DNA from: Leucaena leucocephala
Lineage: Eukaryota; Streptophyta; Magnoliopsida; Fabales; Fabaceae
NCBI GenBank assembly: GCA_037074615.1
Contig: CM073560.1
Location: 4,285,501 to 4,349,500 of the forward strand
Reading direction: 5' to 3'
Length of the DNA: 64,000 nt
Under the pieces are notes generated by a model. That model saw nothing but the letters and a program-made list of their open reading frames with translations, had not been told where the DNA came from and did not search any database. Both the position numbers and the translations under genes were made by a program. How positions within the stretch are numbered: the first letter of the stretch is position 1; each line of letters begins with the position of its first letter. Positions 23,326 to 36,650 of this stretch are shown here, piece after piece.

Positions 23326-26300
23326 GTTAGAGAAAGGTATAATATTTTTAGTAAAAATTATTACTTTCTTAAAATTAATGGCCATCTATTTGATTGCATG
23401 TTACCGAAATTTGTGGGATTGGACGCGCGAATGGACGATGATGAAAGCTGTGAGAATGGGGCGGAACTCACAGTCGGTAAAGCTGATTACTATCGTATAC
23501 GTATAAACTCTTGGTCTTCCATAATTTTCTTCTTCAATAATGAAATTATATTTTTTTTAATTAGAAAAACAAGTATAAACAGAATGAAACTCGATTTTCT
23601 ACTTATCAAAGTGCTATCATGCTATTAAGTATCAATCTAGAAAGATTGTCAAATTCAGGACTTTTTAAATATATTCATAATAAAGATATGAACTCAAACA
23701 ATAATATTTTTATTAATAAATAACTATTAAAAGTATATAATTAAATAATTTTAATACAAAAAGCAACAATAATTTAATTTAAATGTATTTTAAAATTAAA
23801 TTTATCAATAATTTATCATATTTAACAAATAAATTTATATATGAAATCATAAAATAAAATTAAATTTAAAAAATTAATACGAGTTTAAAAGTTATATGAT
23901 TTTATAAAATAAAAATAATAAATTTATAAGTTTAACTGAGTTTGTAACTAATATGAATTTAAACAGACTCAACATAATTTTTGTAAGGTAGAATATAAAA
24001 ATAATAAATTTAAAAAGTCAACTTACGAGTTTAATAATAATAATTATATGCTACTAGGCTTTTAACTTCTTTAATGTAATTCCCGTCAAAACACAGGATA
24101 ATGAAGCAAATATCATGTGGATGTTGAAATCATTTTATAAAATGTAAAAAATTCTTTGAGATAATTTCTACTATTATGAAATATTATTTCTATTTTAAAT
24201 ATAGGAACTAATTTAAAAATTTATTTAGGTCATATAAGAGCTAATTAAGAGGATTATTTCCTTATTAAAATATAATATTTTAATTTATTTTATTTTTTAA
24301 ATTTATAATTTTCTCATCAAACTATTCTTATCATTTAAAGCTATTAAGAGAGTCTTCATCAAAGTCAATTTTAATACAAATGATTAAAAAATATTTTAAA
24401 ATAATTAAAATATAATTTTTATAAATAATTAATTTAACTAATTTTTATCTATAAATTATTTATTTAACTCTTACCGTACATATATTTAGTTAGACTTTTT
24501 ATAGCGTTTTTTATATGTGACTTTTGTATTAAAAAAAATGTAATTATTAAACTCCAAAAGATTCATCTTTCTTTCAGCACAAGGGAAAAAATTGCAAATT
24601 TTCTTTCAGATTCAAATTCTTTTGTAAACTATCACTCTCAAAGTTTATGTCTTTATCTCATTTATTACAGTTTATCTTTAACCTTCAAGACAATCTAAAT
24701 ACACACATTTACCATTCTAATTTATTTACTATATGATTCTATGGAAGAATTTTTCTTGAAACTAATCCCCTTTTATACAAAAGAGTTTTTATATTTTTTA
24801 ATAATTATTCTTCCTAAAATTTAAATTTATATTTTTTATTTTATAAATATAAAGTTACTGACCACTTTAACCAATCGTTTGTTAATATATTATTACTTTT
24901 GAACTTTTGTGGCTTTCATTGAGTAGGATGAATTCTAGGAAGGAGGCATATTCAAGAGAAGATCTATGTTCAGCATCATATTCTGAAAACCCCACAGAGA
25001 ACTTTATTTATTTGTCTTTAAAAGTGCTAATCATCCCACATTATCCTTCTCACTCGTCACCTCCAATACTATATATACATACATGGTAGGCAAGTTCCAT
25101 CGGATCTTATCTAAGTAGCCTTTCACATGTTTTATTCGAAAAAGAAAGTTTTTATTCACTAATCAGTAATCACCTTTTTTTCCCCGAATAAACAGTATGG
25201 TAACAACTGTAACTGTATGCCGGTGGGAGGGACGGATAAAGAGAGGGAGAAGGATGTGAGAGAAAGAGGGATTTATGATTGAGGAGAGAAAAAATGGGCT
25301 TTTATACACTTAGGGACATTGAGGTAAATTTATATGATTTAAAAATATTTTTCAAGGTTTATATTGCAAAAGTATTTTTGTCACTCTTAAAAAAAATAGA
25401 TTTCTCAAAATTTAAATTTATGTTCTTTTCTTTACATGAGTAAAATGAAGTCACTCACTACTTTAATTAATAACTTTTTGATCAAACCACTATTTTAAAT
25501 TTTAACATATATTTACAATGTTAACCTTTATTAAAAAATATTACTTTATTATTTTAATAAAATTTAATGCTCTGAACATTATAATTATTTATATTTTAAC
25601 TTCTGGTTAAGTCAATATCTTGTATTTACAAGTTTCATATGAAATCTACGAGTTAACAAGAGTAAAGAATGCTTATAACTAGCTGTAAATCTAAAAAATC
25701 AACTTTATATTTAAAATTTTATAATACCCAGTTTAATAGGTTAATTTAGGTCTAACAATTGTATTTAGATCCTCCTAAAATATAAGTTAGTAAAATATTG
25801 ATATCTCAATTAATGTCATTATTTTTTTTCAAAGATTAAAATGATGTTACTGGTTAAAATTATTGATTGTAGTTTATTGACAGAGGAATTAAAAGTATTG
25901 AATCGAATCGACTTATACTATTTTTAACTGAATTAAGTATTACAAGATTTAAAGAGTAAAGTTAATTGATTTACTATTATATTGAATTCAATAATTAAAA
26001 AAATTGATTAAAAGTATCTATTTAAAAATTTATTAGTCATGAGGATTTTAATTTAAGTACCGGTACTTTCTTTACATGATTTTTTTAAAATATTGATACT
26101 TTTTATATATAAAAATATATCATATTTTATGACCAATAAAATTTTTAAGTATGACTTCTCACTAATCTTCCCCAATAATTATTGAATTCAATGCACTGAT
26201 AACAATTCTCCAAACAGCTTAGCTAGCTAGCCAAGGCACACGCCCTGTCTCTGATCATTTCCACATGAAACTTATTGGTGAGAGTTCTTTAAATGGGATG

Positions 26301-27498
26301 TTGACACTCAGTTTCTGTGTATTCTCAGTTAGTCACATCCTGAACTAACACACAGAGATCGGGTTTCTGTACTTCAAAAAATCAAATAGAAAGACTACAA
26401 AAAACCACGTTGAATCTTCACCCATTGTATAACAATTCCACAGTTCACACCAGTCTGGACCTTTCTTTTCTCTCATTTCAGATCCTATTCATAAAACACT
26501 AAGTTCCAACCCAATTGAAACAACCTGTCCCCAACTTGGCTTCCATGTGTGTCATCTTCATTGGCCATTACTTTGCCTCTTAGTGGCTCAAATTTCACCT
26601 GGCCCATTATATCTATTTCTCTTCTTTTGATTATGATGGAACCACAGTTATCCGATGATTTTTTTGTATCTTATTACTAGGTATTCGAGTATCGAGGTCC
26701 ACTTAAGATGCTGGGGTGTCCTAGTGAGATTTTTCTCCATACCTAGGGATTAAAAACTTGATACTACCTAGTTAAAGGGCTAAGCTACCTGATACTAGGG
26801 TCAACTCTCGTTGGTTATATGTATATCTATTTTAGATGAAAATCAAAAGACGAATAATAAGTCCAAGGTCCATAGAGATTAGTTGGTAGCTTAAAGATCT
26901 TATCTTTGATACTTTCTACTTTAAGATAAGGTGCATGAGCCTTTCCATGACAATCTTTTCAAAACAGTGAGACATTATTTGACAAGCTTGTAAGTCACAT
27001 GCTTGAGACATGGCTCAAATGGGGGCTAACATTAGACCTCACATGAAGTTCTCGTTTACTTTGTAGGGGTTAATACCAAAGTATTGACTAAAAAACAAGC
27101 AACAACCTTGTTTGTTTCTGTTTAAACTCATTAATGAGTTAAGGTCACTCAGGTGGGATAAGGATTATGATGTGAGGTTTAAGAAACTGTTTAAGATAAG
27201 GTTGATGTTTTGTACTTGCAAAACACACTTTACGATAATTGAGACAATCACCAATGGCCGGCATGATTTGACAAAAACACCATGTCTGAGTTGAATTTGG
27301 AAAGAGAGAGCACATGAGGTCGATGTGAAACTCATGTACATGTGGAGCCTTAACATGATCCAAGATCAACATATATATACACACACTCTCACACACACAC
27401 ATATGTATATGTATATAAATTCATGTTTTATAATTTGTGCCTGAATTGAAGAAACAAGCTGCTTTAGGGTAGTTTACTGCAATAAGAGAGAGAGAGTC
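23326..27498. other. Intergenic region upstream of two divergent genes
   Basis: The stretch from 23326 to about 23520 is the likely promoter/5' UTR of the minus-strand gene. The rest is strongly AT-rich to about 26150. A somewhat less AT-rich stretch (26200-27480) leads into the RTFL gene and ends with a TATATATACACAC segment (27370-27400) that could supply its TATA region. A possible repeat fragment lies at 26680-26860. No gene was recognised. Confidence 0.5.
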
Positions 27499-27624
27499 AT
27501 GGGGCAAAAGGGCATGAGGTTTGCCAAGTGGAGGAAGATGATAAGGCAACAAAGAGGGAAGCTTTATATCATGAGGGTGTGTATCACTATGCTTCTTAAT
27601 TGGCACAAGTACTCTGAGTCTTAA
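27499..27624 (+). CDS. RTFL: ROTUNDIFOLIA4-like / DEVIL (RTFL/DVL) small polypeptide, 41 aa
   Basis: RTFL/DVL peptides are short plant polypeptides associated with the plasma membrane that limit polar cell proliferation and shape leaves and fruits when overexpressed. The open frame starts at ATG 27499 and ends at TAA 27622-27624. The N-terminal half is basic (MGQKGMRFAKWRKMIRQQRG). The C-terminal half is the RTF domain: KLYIMRVCITMLLNWHKYSE, ending in S, against the family pattern R-x-F/L-YI-x-R-x-C-x-x-ML-x-x-W-x-x-YS-x-S. The conserved Cys, Trp and terminal YS-x-S are all present. Length suits the short-N-terminus members. A purine-rich gagagagagagtc leader precedes the start. It is intronless, as usual for the family. 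Confidence 0.88.
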   Translation: MGQKGMRFAKWRKMIRQQRGKLYIMRVCITMLLNWHKYSES

Positions 27625-29695
27625 ACTAGAAGTATTATCATTCTCAAGGTGTCACCTTTTTTAATGCTAGATACATCTTTGAGTTAGTTATTTTTCTATT
27701 TGATTTTTGTACATCAGCTTGTATATTCACAGTTTTGCAATGTAATTGGGGTTTCAAAAGAAAAAGAAGAAAACCCCAGAAAATGTTAGATCTCTCTCTC
27801 TCTATGTTTTTGTGTCTGTTGTTTGTGCTGACTCAATTTTCAAACATGTGCTAAGTGAAAAATAATAATAGTATCAGACTAATCAGTTTGGTGAGATTCC
27901 TTGCATGTGTGTTCTGATTTTGAAATTGAACTCTCTCAAGATAAAACAGGGTACTTCTAGATCAAGTGATTGTGCACGCTTCATGATAATAATAAAAATC
28001 CTATTTTGTTTATGTAATTGTAAAAACCTAAGTGAATCCATACAAAAACATCCTGAAATTTGGGGACCCATGAGCGTGTTTTGGGGAATATAACACATGT
28101 AGAGGATGAGAAGGGAAATAATATAATCACACACTATATAAGCTCAAAAGAGACAGGATTGGCTAACTTAGCTGTCAGGATGAGTCTTAAGTAAGTCCTT
28201 TTATGAGTTATTTGTCAGGGAAAAACAATTGTGATTGAGAGATCTTTGTCATCTTCGATCCTTCCCAGGAGCCACCCCACTTATCACCTCAAACATGTTT
28301 TCCATGTCCTTCTTCTCTTCGTGTGCCTGTGCTTCTGTATATATATATGTATAACAATTTGATGGGGCATCTAGATATAGAGATATTCGTATAGTCATGG
28401 CAAGACATAGGTTAACATTCAGAAGTCAGAAGCCTCAGTTATGGCATAGATGTTCAAAGCACTTCCGGGAGCAGAAAACTAGGTTTTATATCATTTGGAG
28501 GTGCACAGTGATGCTTGTACGGTGGAAAGAGAAATTTTGATGGCAGGGGTAAGAGGGAAGAAGAGTAGAGAAGGATTAAATATTGCACCATGTGGCTCTG
28601 GTACTGAACATCCTTACTCTTTCTTTATGTATTTTCTTTTTAAATTAGAGGGGCAAGCACTTTAGCCTAAGGTTACAAAAGGAACCAAACCCGTGACCTC
28701 CCACTTTCATAGAAGCTTTCATGCCACTTGTTTTTGCTTTTACTTTGGATTGTTTCTTAGGGTAAGATGTGTTGGTGGTTGCGGAGGAACCTAGGATGGC
28801 TTCAATTGTCAGAAAGTATGTATAGTAGGATTTATTTTCTTAATCTTATATGGAACATTATCCAAGTGATGTAAATCTTCCTTGTAGAAATGTATCTGTC
28901 GTATAGATTAGATTAGCATGTGTTTGAAAAGGTTCTTGATTTGAAATGAAAAACCATTTCAATAGCAGTCAAATATCTGTTTCTGCAATTTTATCATCTC
29001 CTAAGAATGAGGTTCACGACTACCAAAACAACAAACAACAAGCCTTATCCTATAAGGTGGGATTGGCTACATAGATTGTACGGTGTTATAGTATTCTATC
29101 AACAACCAAATCTTTAGATATATTATTATTCTAAATGTCTCATTCAATAACTTTATTAAGTGTTCTCTTTAGTCTTCCTCCATCTTTTTTTAGAGGATTT
29201 TATACTGTCTAATATGGTTCCTTACAACGCTTTTAATGGCCTTTTTGTTCATGTCTACATCATTTCAAATGATTTTCACAGCCACCAGAACAAAATAAAA
29301 AAGCAGGGATTTATAGATAAATGACCATGTGCTTTCCATTAGCATGGTACAAGAGTGAAAAACTGGAAATTATGTATTATTAACTGTTTTTATGTTTTCC
29401 TTTTACGTATATATATTCACAGGAAATCAGATCGTTAGGTTACATCTATTGACAGACTGTAATTCCTTTCCCAGTTAATGTTGCCCAAAATGTTGTGTTG
29501 TGGTAATAAAATATACACATGAATTTATTCCCTTCCAAAAAGAAAATAACAAAAATAATATCAAACTGCTAAAAAAATGCTCCTAACTTTTGTTTTCCCT
29601 TTTTTCCTTTTTGAAGATAATATTACCGACCCAAAAAGCACCCTCCAAAAATGATAGGAATCAGACTAAACCTCCCTGATTGGAACAAACTCACC
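27625..29695. other. RTFL 3' UTR and intergenic DNA
   Basis: The first several hundred bases are probably the RTFL 3' UTR and flank. A non-LTR retrotransposon-like tail lies at 29027-29290. No other gene was recognised. Confidence 0.5.
29027..29290. repeat. RTE-type LINE / SINE 3'-tail fragment
   Basis: Contains acaacaagccttatcctata followed by 'ggtgggattggctacatagat', which closely resembles the widespread plant repeat reading AACAAAGCCTTATCCCACTA-GGTGGGGTCGGCTAC found in RTE-type non-LTR tails. A following 'tcttcctccatcttttttt' stretch fits too. No coding part is present. Confidence 0.5.
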
Positions 29696-32600
29696 TCATC
29701 TATTATTCTCAGGAGGCTCAACAGAGTTCCCTTTGGAACCTTGAAACATTATTTTCATTTTCAGTAGATTTTCTTAGGGTACTGGTACTCCCTTGCTTAG
29801 TTTGGCCTCCCTGCATGATCAAAACACAGATTATTGATTCCACAACCTATGCCAGCCGCAGAATTGTATGTAGAAATTAATTAGAGTCAGATAAAAGAAG
29901 AATGTAATTCTGAAGTATTTGTTAATACTTGGAGTTGTTTCAGCTAAAAGAACGAATAGGATTTTCAGCTTTGAGCTTCTGTGACAGGGAAGAATGAAAC
30001 AGAAAAAGGAGGTAGAAAACAGAATTAACCACCTGAATCTTATTCACAGGTCGACTTTCCTCCCACTTCTATGACTACTAAGTTATTAACAACTAAGTAA
30101 CGTTATAACATCAATGAGACTAGATTAGTCAGTTGCTCAGATGCCTGATAATAGGATCTAAAAAATGCACAGGTTGATAATATAAAAAAAAAATCAATGG
30201 GACTTAGTTCAGATAGTAAGGATGGAGTGAGATGTGGGTATAGATCTAGGGTTTTAACCTTACTGATGGAAAAAAGAAAGTAATAGCTATATACAAACAA
30301 GTAGCAACTAACGTCATGCTAATTTGCCTAACAAACTACAGCAAAGAAGAAACACATGGACATCATTAAAAATGTAAGAAAAGCAATCACTTACTGCTCC
30401 CTTGAGGGCAATCAATCTCCGGATAGATGGACAGCGTGCCATTGAGGAAGCAGCAGCTGCAGCAGCAACACGTATCCTGGAAAATAAAATTTATAAAGCT
30501 TTTTAGTAAGAAATCATGGAGCATTTTAATTCAGAGTTGCATCAGTTTCATTCATCTCTGCAACATTTAAAAGTCTGAGCTCTCTATTACCTCTTGTGCA
30601 CATCAACATATTCATCCGTTTCATCTACAATCTCCTCCTGCATTGTTTAATTATAATCAGTCTTGTGGGAGCAAACGGGATGACTGCAGGAGGGTATGAA
30701 AGAAAAGAAATGTGAAAGAGCTGTAAATTACTTGCAGAAGTTATTCAAATACATCTTCCAATGTGATAATACCTCTCACTTCATCTTCAGCATCCACCGA
30801 AAATATATCATTTTTTGTGGCCTCACTCGAAGAAGTTTGGTTGATATAGGAAGGATTTGAGTGCCGGTCAATGTCTGCAACAACACTTTCTTTTTTCTTC
30901 TTCGTTAGTAAAGGAGTGGTCAGCTGTGAATCCCCAACATTACTCTTGTCTTCTTCGTTCTTCTGCCCCTCAGTTGTTGCTGGAGTCATCTTGCCTGTTC
31001 CTCTGACCTTTATAACAGCAGCCATGTGACTGCTACCTTTTTGGACTTCATTCGGGATATCATAAAGAGGCATATCTGATGGAACTCTGCAAATACATTC
31101 AAGTACACAAACTCTACATATTTCACAATTTTTTCCAGAAAAGGAAATGACTAGATTAATTAAGATAAGCATACCGTCGAACTCTTCGGACGGAAACAGC
31201 ACTAACAGGGGTATCTGTTTCTGGTCGTACAGTGAGAAGACTTTTGACCTAATTTATAAACAAATTCATAAGGGGAAGAGAGAATCCAAAACTTAATGAA
31301 AGTGAAATAAAGCAAATTAAGTCAAAATCTGCAACATGTGACACTTGCCAGCAGAAGCCCAATAATATTCTTTGGATGTCCTGAATAGACAGGAATTCTG
31401 CTGTGTCCTCGGGCAAGAATTTTTCTCATTACCTCCCTGCTTGTTTAGATGGCACCGTAAGAGTTCAATAAAGAATATAACTAAGAGAGAAATTGAATAC
31501 ATAAACATTTTGGAAAGAAGAAGCTCTGCTCCATATACCAGTGTTTTGTCCAGCCAGCTTTGTGAGAAATGACTTCAGATATTTTCCCCATGTTCCAGTA
31601 CATGGTGCAATTGAAAATATCTCACCAGAAACAAAAATAATCCTCAAAGAGGAAGCAATGAATGCCTTTTCTAAATGATAGAGAAAAAATTCTGAAAAAA
31701 CATTTGAATTTCCTATTTACAAAATGTAAAAGACTGCCTCCTATAATCTGTGAACAAAAATGTTACTCAGCTGCCCATTAATCAGTGTTGGTTTTTAGTG
31801 GTCATTAATTAGTCTTGGCAGGCTATTGGTCGGTCATACACTGTTTAATCCTTGTGTTTGGATTTAAAGAAGTAGAAGCAAACAGGAAACTTATCAGTCT
31901 AACTTTGAATTAACATCCAAGGAAAATGTTGATTCAATAGGAGTCATGGCCTCCAGAGCAGTCTGTTTATAGACAAAAATCAACTTCAAAGTCCTGCTGC
32001 AGAGACTATCATGTTTTACAAATCCTATTGAATTGTTAACATAACTAAACAACAATTATGAGATTGATATAAGAAGTTGCAGGTTAACTGAAGTGCTCAG
32101 TGCTGACCTTTTCAGTCAAATCTAGAGCTCCACTGATAATTGTGGTCTCATCATGCGTGAGCTCACCACCTTTCCCAGCCTAAAGAACAAAATTCAACAT
32201 CTATACATTTACTTTTCAGATTTACATCGGTAATATTTGGGCAGCTTCAGCAATCTTGACATATTGGATCTACAGTACAATTATTAGAATTTGATTGATG
32301 GAGATAGTGTTTCTAGCCTTACCTCCTTACTGTGGATGGAGACAAGAGCTTTTAACTGGGAACGCCTAAATAAAGCCTTGTTATGTCCCAATACGATATC
32401 CAGGATCTGAAACATATGTCAGTGAGAAAAATAAACCATTAGGAGCATGATTAAAATAAAATTCACTGTTCTCATCTTAAGAATAAGAGGAGCTCTTCCC
32501 GCCCGAGAAGAGGTACAACTGTTGAAGAGTTTTCTCCATGATGTTTATGACAGAAGAAGCAATCTTAAGCTAACAATAATTTCAGACAGCAAAATCAAAA

Positions 32601-34045
32601 GGCTAGTGACCATAAGGCATGCCTGTGATATTGCTCAGTTACTGACATACTAAAGAGTTCTCCTAAACCAAGTCACATATAGATATCACAACAGAAAATT
32701 CTAGAAGACCTTAACTTGTATACAAGTGAAATATCTTCATGACATATTTGCATCTTCAAGTTTCATGAAAATATGTTGAGTCTATTTAGTTATATTATAC
32801 TGCCACATTAATTATCCAAAAGACTGGTACGTTAATCTCTTGAGGAAAAATCACCTTTCCAATGGGATAAGCAATGGGATAACAGATTATCATTAGAATT
32901 CGCACAAGCCAAATGACATTTGCACCTACAGCAAGACCATATCGAGTACAAATTGCTTGTGGGATAACCTGAAATAGAAGAGGCAAAGTAGATGGCAAAT
33001 AAAAAAAAATTTAAAAAAAAAGCACAATTCCTTTATTATCAACACTGAAGTTAAACAAGAGAATCATGAAAGATGGCAGAATCACATACCTCTCCAAAAA
33101 ACAGAACAAAAGTAACTGAGAGTATGATAGCAACGTATTCGTTAAATTTCTATCTAGGTATAATGGAAGGGCCTACAGATTGCAAGTGACAAAGCCTTCA
33201 GGTTCTTGAAGATTAGGTAGTATATATAAATCAGAAATAAATGCACAATAAATTCCTCTCAGTAATATCTATCTGAAATCTCAAATGCAGATTCAGGTAT
33301 TAAAGCAGTCAACTATCTAGGTCATTTTCAAACATTATTATGCAAATGCCCAATGCAATGGGATTATCATTATATATAAACCGTTCCTAAACATGATATC
33401 CTTTCAAGAATCAAGAAGTCAATAACCATTTGCATCAAACAAATTATATGCATAATAATTTGCACGAGACTGAGACTAAGCTGCCGAGTTTTATACTGAA
33501 CAACCTTTCCCAACACCTAAAGCACGAGACTTCACGCAAGCATAAGTCTTTACATGCGAGAAATTTTTACAATGCAATTGAATTACCTCCATGGCAGCAG
33601 CATTGCAAAGAAGCAGGTTACAAGAAGCTGGTGTTGCTTTTGAACCACAGGAAGGATCTAGGCTAAGTATATCAGAACCAAAAAAAAAATCAACAAATCT
33701 TGACAATGCATTGATCTAGACAACCTTGAAATTAAAGAAAGGAACCATATTGAAAAAGAAAAAAATAAACACATAAAGCATTGGAAACTATATATGATCC
33801 GGGAAAATGGGATGGAAGAAGAAAGGGGGGAAAAGACGAACGACCTGCTTGCATTTTCTCAGCGGGAGTACCGCTGCGCTGAAGAATCTCAAGGTCGACG
33901 ACGCTGAGAGACATGAGGCCGAGGGTGAGGACATGATGCCGGCGAAGAGGACGAGGAAACAGGAGAAACCGGCATAGATGAACCACGAGGGGGATCCAAA
34001 AGGGATGGATTTGGCGCCCAGAATAACCGCATTCAGCACATGCAT
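29696..34045 (-). pseudogene. CNNM-type DUF21 + CBS-domain transporter gene, disrupted
   Basis: The plant CBS-DUF21 family (At4g14240 type) belongs to the CNNM/CorC ancient conserved domain proteins: an N-terminal DUF21 membrane domain then cytosolic CBS motifs. Exon remnants in transcription order: 34045-33845 (MHVLNAVILGAKSIPFGSPS), 33662-33587, 33172-33090, 32968-32855 (VIPQAICTRYGLAVGANVIW), 32406-32333, 32179-32108 (GGELTHDETTIISGALDLTE), a decayed exon near 31600, 31436-31349, 31248-31175, 31086-30732, 30637-30591, 30476-30395 and 29810-29696. Lesions: a 4-base deletion near 33925 in GIMSGLTLG; an in-frame TAG at about 33658-33660; 1-base deletions near 33616 and in exon 3 (83 nt where 84 are expected); loss of the TAEEAMTPIE exon; and GAA to TAA at 30741-30743. 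Introns are kept, so this is a decayed duplicate, not a retrocopy. Confidence 0.85.
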
Positions 34046-34549
34046 CGTGGTCGTTGTGGAGGATTTGTTCACGAACGAGGGGGAGAAGTTAGGGAACATA
34101 TGTTGGGATTGGCTTTGGAGTAGCGGCCCCATAGTTACAGGAAGCAAGCGGGGTGGGGGGATCGTCTCCTTCAAACACGTCGCATACATACGGAATTTCT
34201 TCATGCAATTATCGTCGTCAGTCCGACCCAAATCACGAACATAATAATAGTTGTTTAATAGTACAACGGCCAAAATTATACTCACGGTCCTAGTTGATTA
34301 AAATTAGTTTTTTTTTATAATAGTTTATTAAAATTAGTTAAAAGTAATAAATAAATATAGAATAAATAGAGTTAGTTTTTAAAAAAAATATATTCTTATT
34401 TTGAAGAAGATGATGGGTGAGATAGACAGTGAATAGAAAAGGAATGGGAGAAATCAGAAAATGAGTGGTCAAAAGATGGGAGAGAAATGTAATTAATTAG
34501 GGATAAAATAAAAAGGTGCGTTAAATTTTTAGATAAATATAAAATGTTA

Positions 34550-34810
34550 TTCTTTCAATTTTTAATATAAGACTTAATTGAAGTTAATATTAATCTTAAA
34601 TATAATATATATTTATTATATTTATCAATATTTTTTTATATTATTTTTATTAATACTCACTCAATAACAATCAAGTAAGAATATGAGGTAGGGAGTTAAA
34701 AAAGATTGATTAGGATATTTTAGAAAAAATATGTCATATTAACTAACTTAATTAACTTTATTAATCTAATAAAATTAGTTAAATATATCTTATATTAATG
34801 ACTAAAAGAG
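34550..34810. repeat. Stowaway-like MITE (family A)
   Basis: TA-flanked, 261 bp. It starts ttctttcaatttttaatata and ends cttatattaatgactaaaag followed by ag and TA. The interior matches 2815-3131 and 56578-56829. Confidence 0.65.
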
Positions 34811-34916
34811 TAATTATAACAATTGTCTCCTGTGGTATGAAAGCTTCTCCATAAATGCAATGTGTCATGTGTTCAATACTACTTATAATCTTATGCTACT
34901 AATATCCGCTCCCTTA

Positions 34917-35141
34917 GGGGTTATTTGGTACGAGAGATTTAGAAGGGAAATAATTTTTTTATGAATTGAATTTTAAAAAATTAGGGATTTAAGGTTAAAA
35001 ATTTTTAATTAATTTTTCTTACAAGTTTATCTTACACTTCTCCCTGTTAAAATTATATAACCCCACTTTTTCAATTTTTTTAGATCTAACTTAGAAAAAT
35101 TCTTTCCTCTCCCCTCCACATCTCTCATACCAAACATGTCC
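34917..35141. repeat. Tourist-like (PIF/Harbinger) MITE, 225 bp
   Basis: Flanked by TTA on both sides (34914-34916 and 35142-35144). The ends ggggttatttggtacgagag and ctctcataccaaacatgtcc are inverted repeats of the GG-x-x-x-GTTTGGTA type. Confidence 0.7.
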
Positions 35142-35878
35142 TTAGATATGTGCGTTTTGAGGAGATTATATAAAAAGTTTAAGTTTATAAAAATATACTT
35201 TTAGTTGCTATAAGTTTCACACACGCCCACATATCCTATGATATTGGTTTTAATGCTTTAATTGTATTGAGATTTTGTAATCTTTAACTAACCTTCTTTG
35301 TTTCTTTCTTACTCCTCCATTTTTTTATTTTAAAAGACATTTTTAACGAACTTACAAAGACTAATGTAATTATTTAATGTCCTTAAAAAACTATTTTTTT
35401 AAATATACCCTTCATTAAATATAATTGACTCTTTTTTTATGAATCAAATAAATGGAGGTCAAGTAATTTTTTTAATAATTTAATTACTAAAAACTCTCAC
35501 AAGTTAATATCATGCAGTGATAAAATTTATTGCAAGAAAATAATAAAATATTACAAATTATTCTCTTATTATAAGATTTTTTAGTAATTAAATTATTTAT
35601 GTAAAACTACATATTAATTTTCTTTTTTTTTTTTTATTTGTCAACACCATAAACACATTAGTTACTCTTATCTTAACATTTCGTTAAATGTCTCATAAAT
35701 TAAAATATAAAACCTTTAAAAGTTAGGCCTTATGATATACGGAGGCACTTGCAAAGATAATCTTCTTAATTTACTTTTGAACTTCTTAAGGATTGTTGTT
35801 AGCATGTTACTCTTCAATTGCCATTCATAAAAGGATATTGTAAATGGCGCCTGATGATTTATATGATAATTTACACAA

Positions 35879-36074
35879 GGGACTGTTTGGTATGAGAAAT
35901 TTGGATGAGAAAGAAAATTTTTGAGTTAGATTTAATCAAAAATTGAAGAGATAGAGTTAAAAGTTTTTAATTAATTTTCTTTATTAAAAGTTTTATAATC
36001 CCACTTCTCCAAATTTTTTAAATCCAACTCATAAGATTTCCCCCTCCCCTCCAAATCCCTAGTACCAACAACAC
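35879..36074. repeat. Tourist-like MITE related to 34917-35141
   Basis: Begins gggactgtttggtatgagaa and ends ccctagtaccaacaacacc. It shares the 'aaagtttttaattaattttct' and 'ataatcccact' interior blocks with the 34917 element. A clean 3-bp target duplication is not visible. Confidence 0.55.
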
Positions 36075-36420
36075 CAGAAGAATCTTCACATTCTTTTGTG
36101 CTTGCGTCTAAATTTTAAAAGGTCAATTGTCAATATGTTATAAGCACATAATCAATATTAAAAAAAACACTTGTTAACAAATGCCCCACATAAAGTAAAA
36201 TTGAACAGTTGACAAATCAAGTTCAGACTCTTGCTTTTGCTTCTAAAAGTAAAAACGGTTGCTGCTAATATGCTAGAGGACATAGTGAAATTCTCCTATA
36301 TATGATGTCACGTCAGATCTTTTGAGGAATGGATTTATAATTGTAATAAGAAAATGGACTTATTGAGTTACTCAAAATATATCATATAAACGAAAAATTA
36401 CTATTAAATCTCAAGGGAAT

Positions 36421-36650
36421 AATATAATTATTAAAAAATCCTATAACAAGTAATAGTATGAACTTTTTGTCTATACCAAAACTTATCATTACATATTATT
36501 CACATATTATAGAATTTTTAGGGAAGAATATAATTATTAAAAAGTCTTACAATAAATAACAGCATGAACTTTTTATGTATACTAAAATTTATCATTACAT
36601 ATTACTCACATGTTATAAAACTTTTTCTCGTAGTAATTTTCCCAAGGTCA
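36421..36650. repeat. Tandem duplication, 116-bp period
   Basis: The block starting aatataattattaaaaa at 36421 recurs at 36537 with scattered changes, including 'cttatcattacatatta'. A more diverged related block lies at about 37045-37140, inside the RRM gene. Confidence 0.75.

Noticed and set aside
27421..27606. Minus-strand 61-codon frame opposite the RTFL gene
   Set aside because: It is the antisense shadow of the conserved RTF peptide, which explains the openness.
31640..31670. Plus-strand EEAM-like codons that resemble the missing TAEEAM exon, suggesting an inversion
   Set aside because: Only four residues match, neighbouring codons do not follow the family, and the strand is opposite; chance is more likely.
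33430..34244. Plus-strand frames over the CNNM pseudogene
   Set aside because: Antisense shadows of the family's exons 1 and 2.
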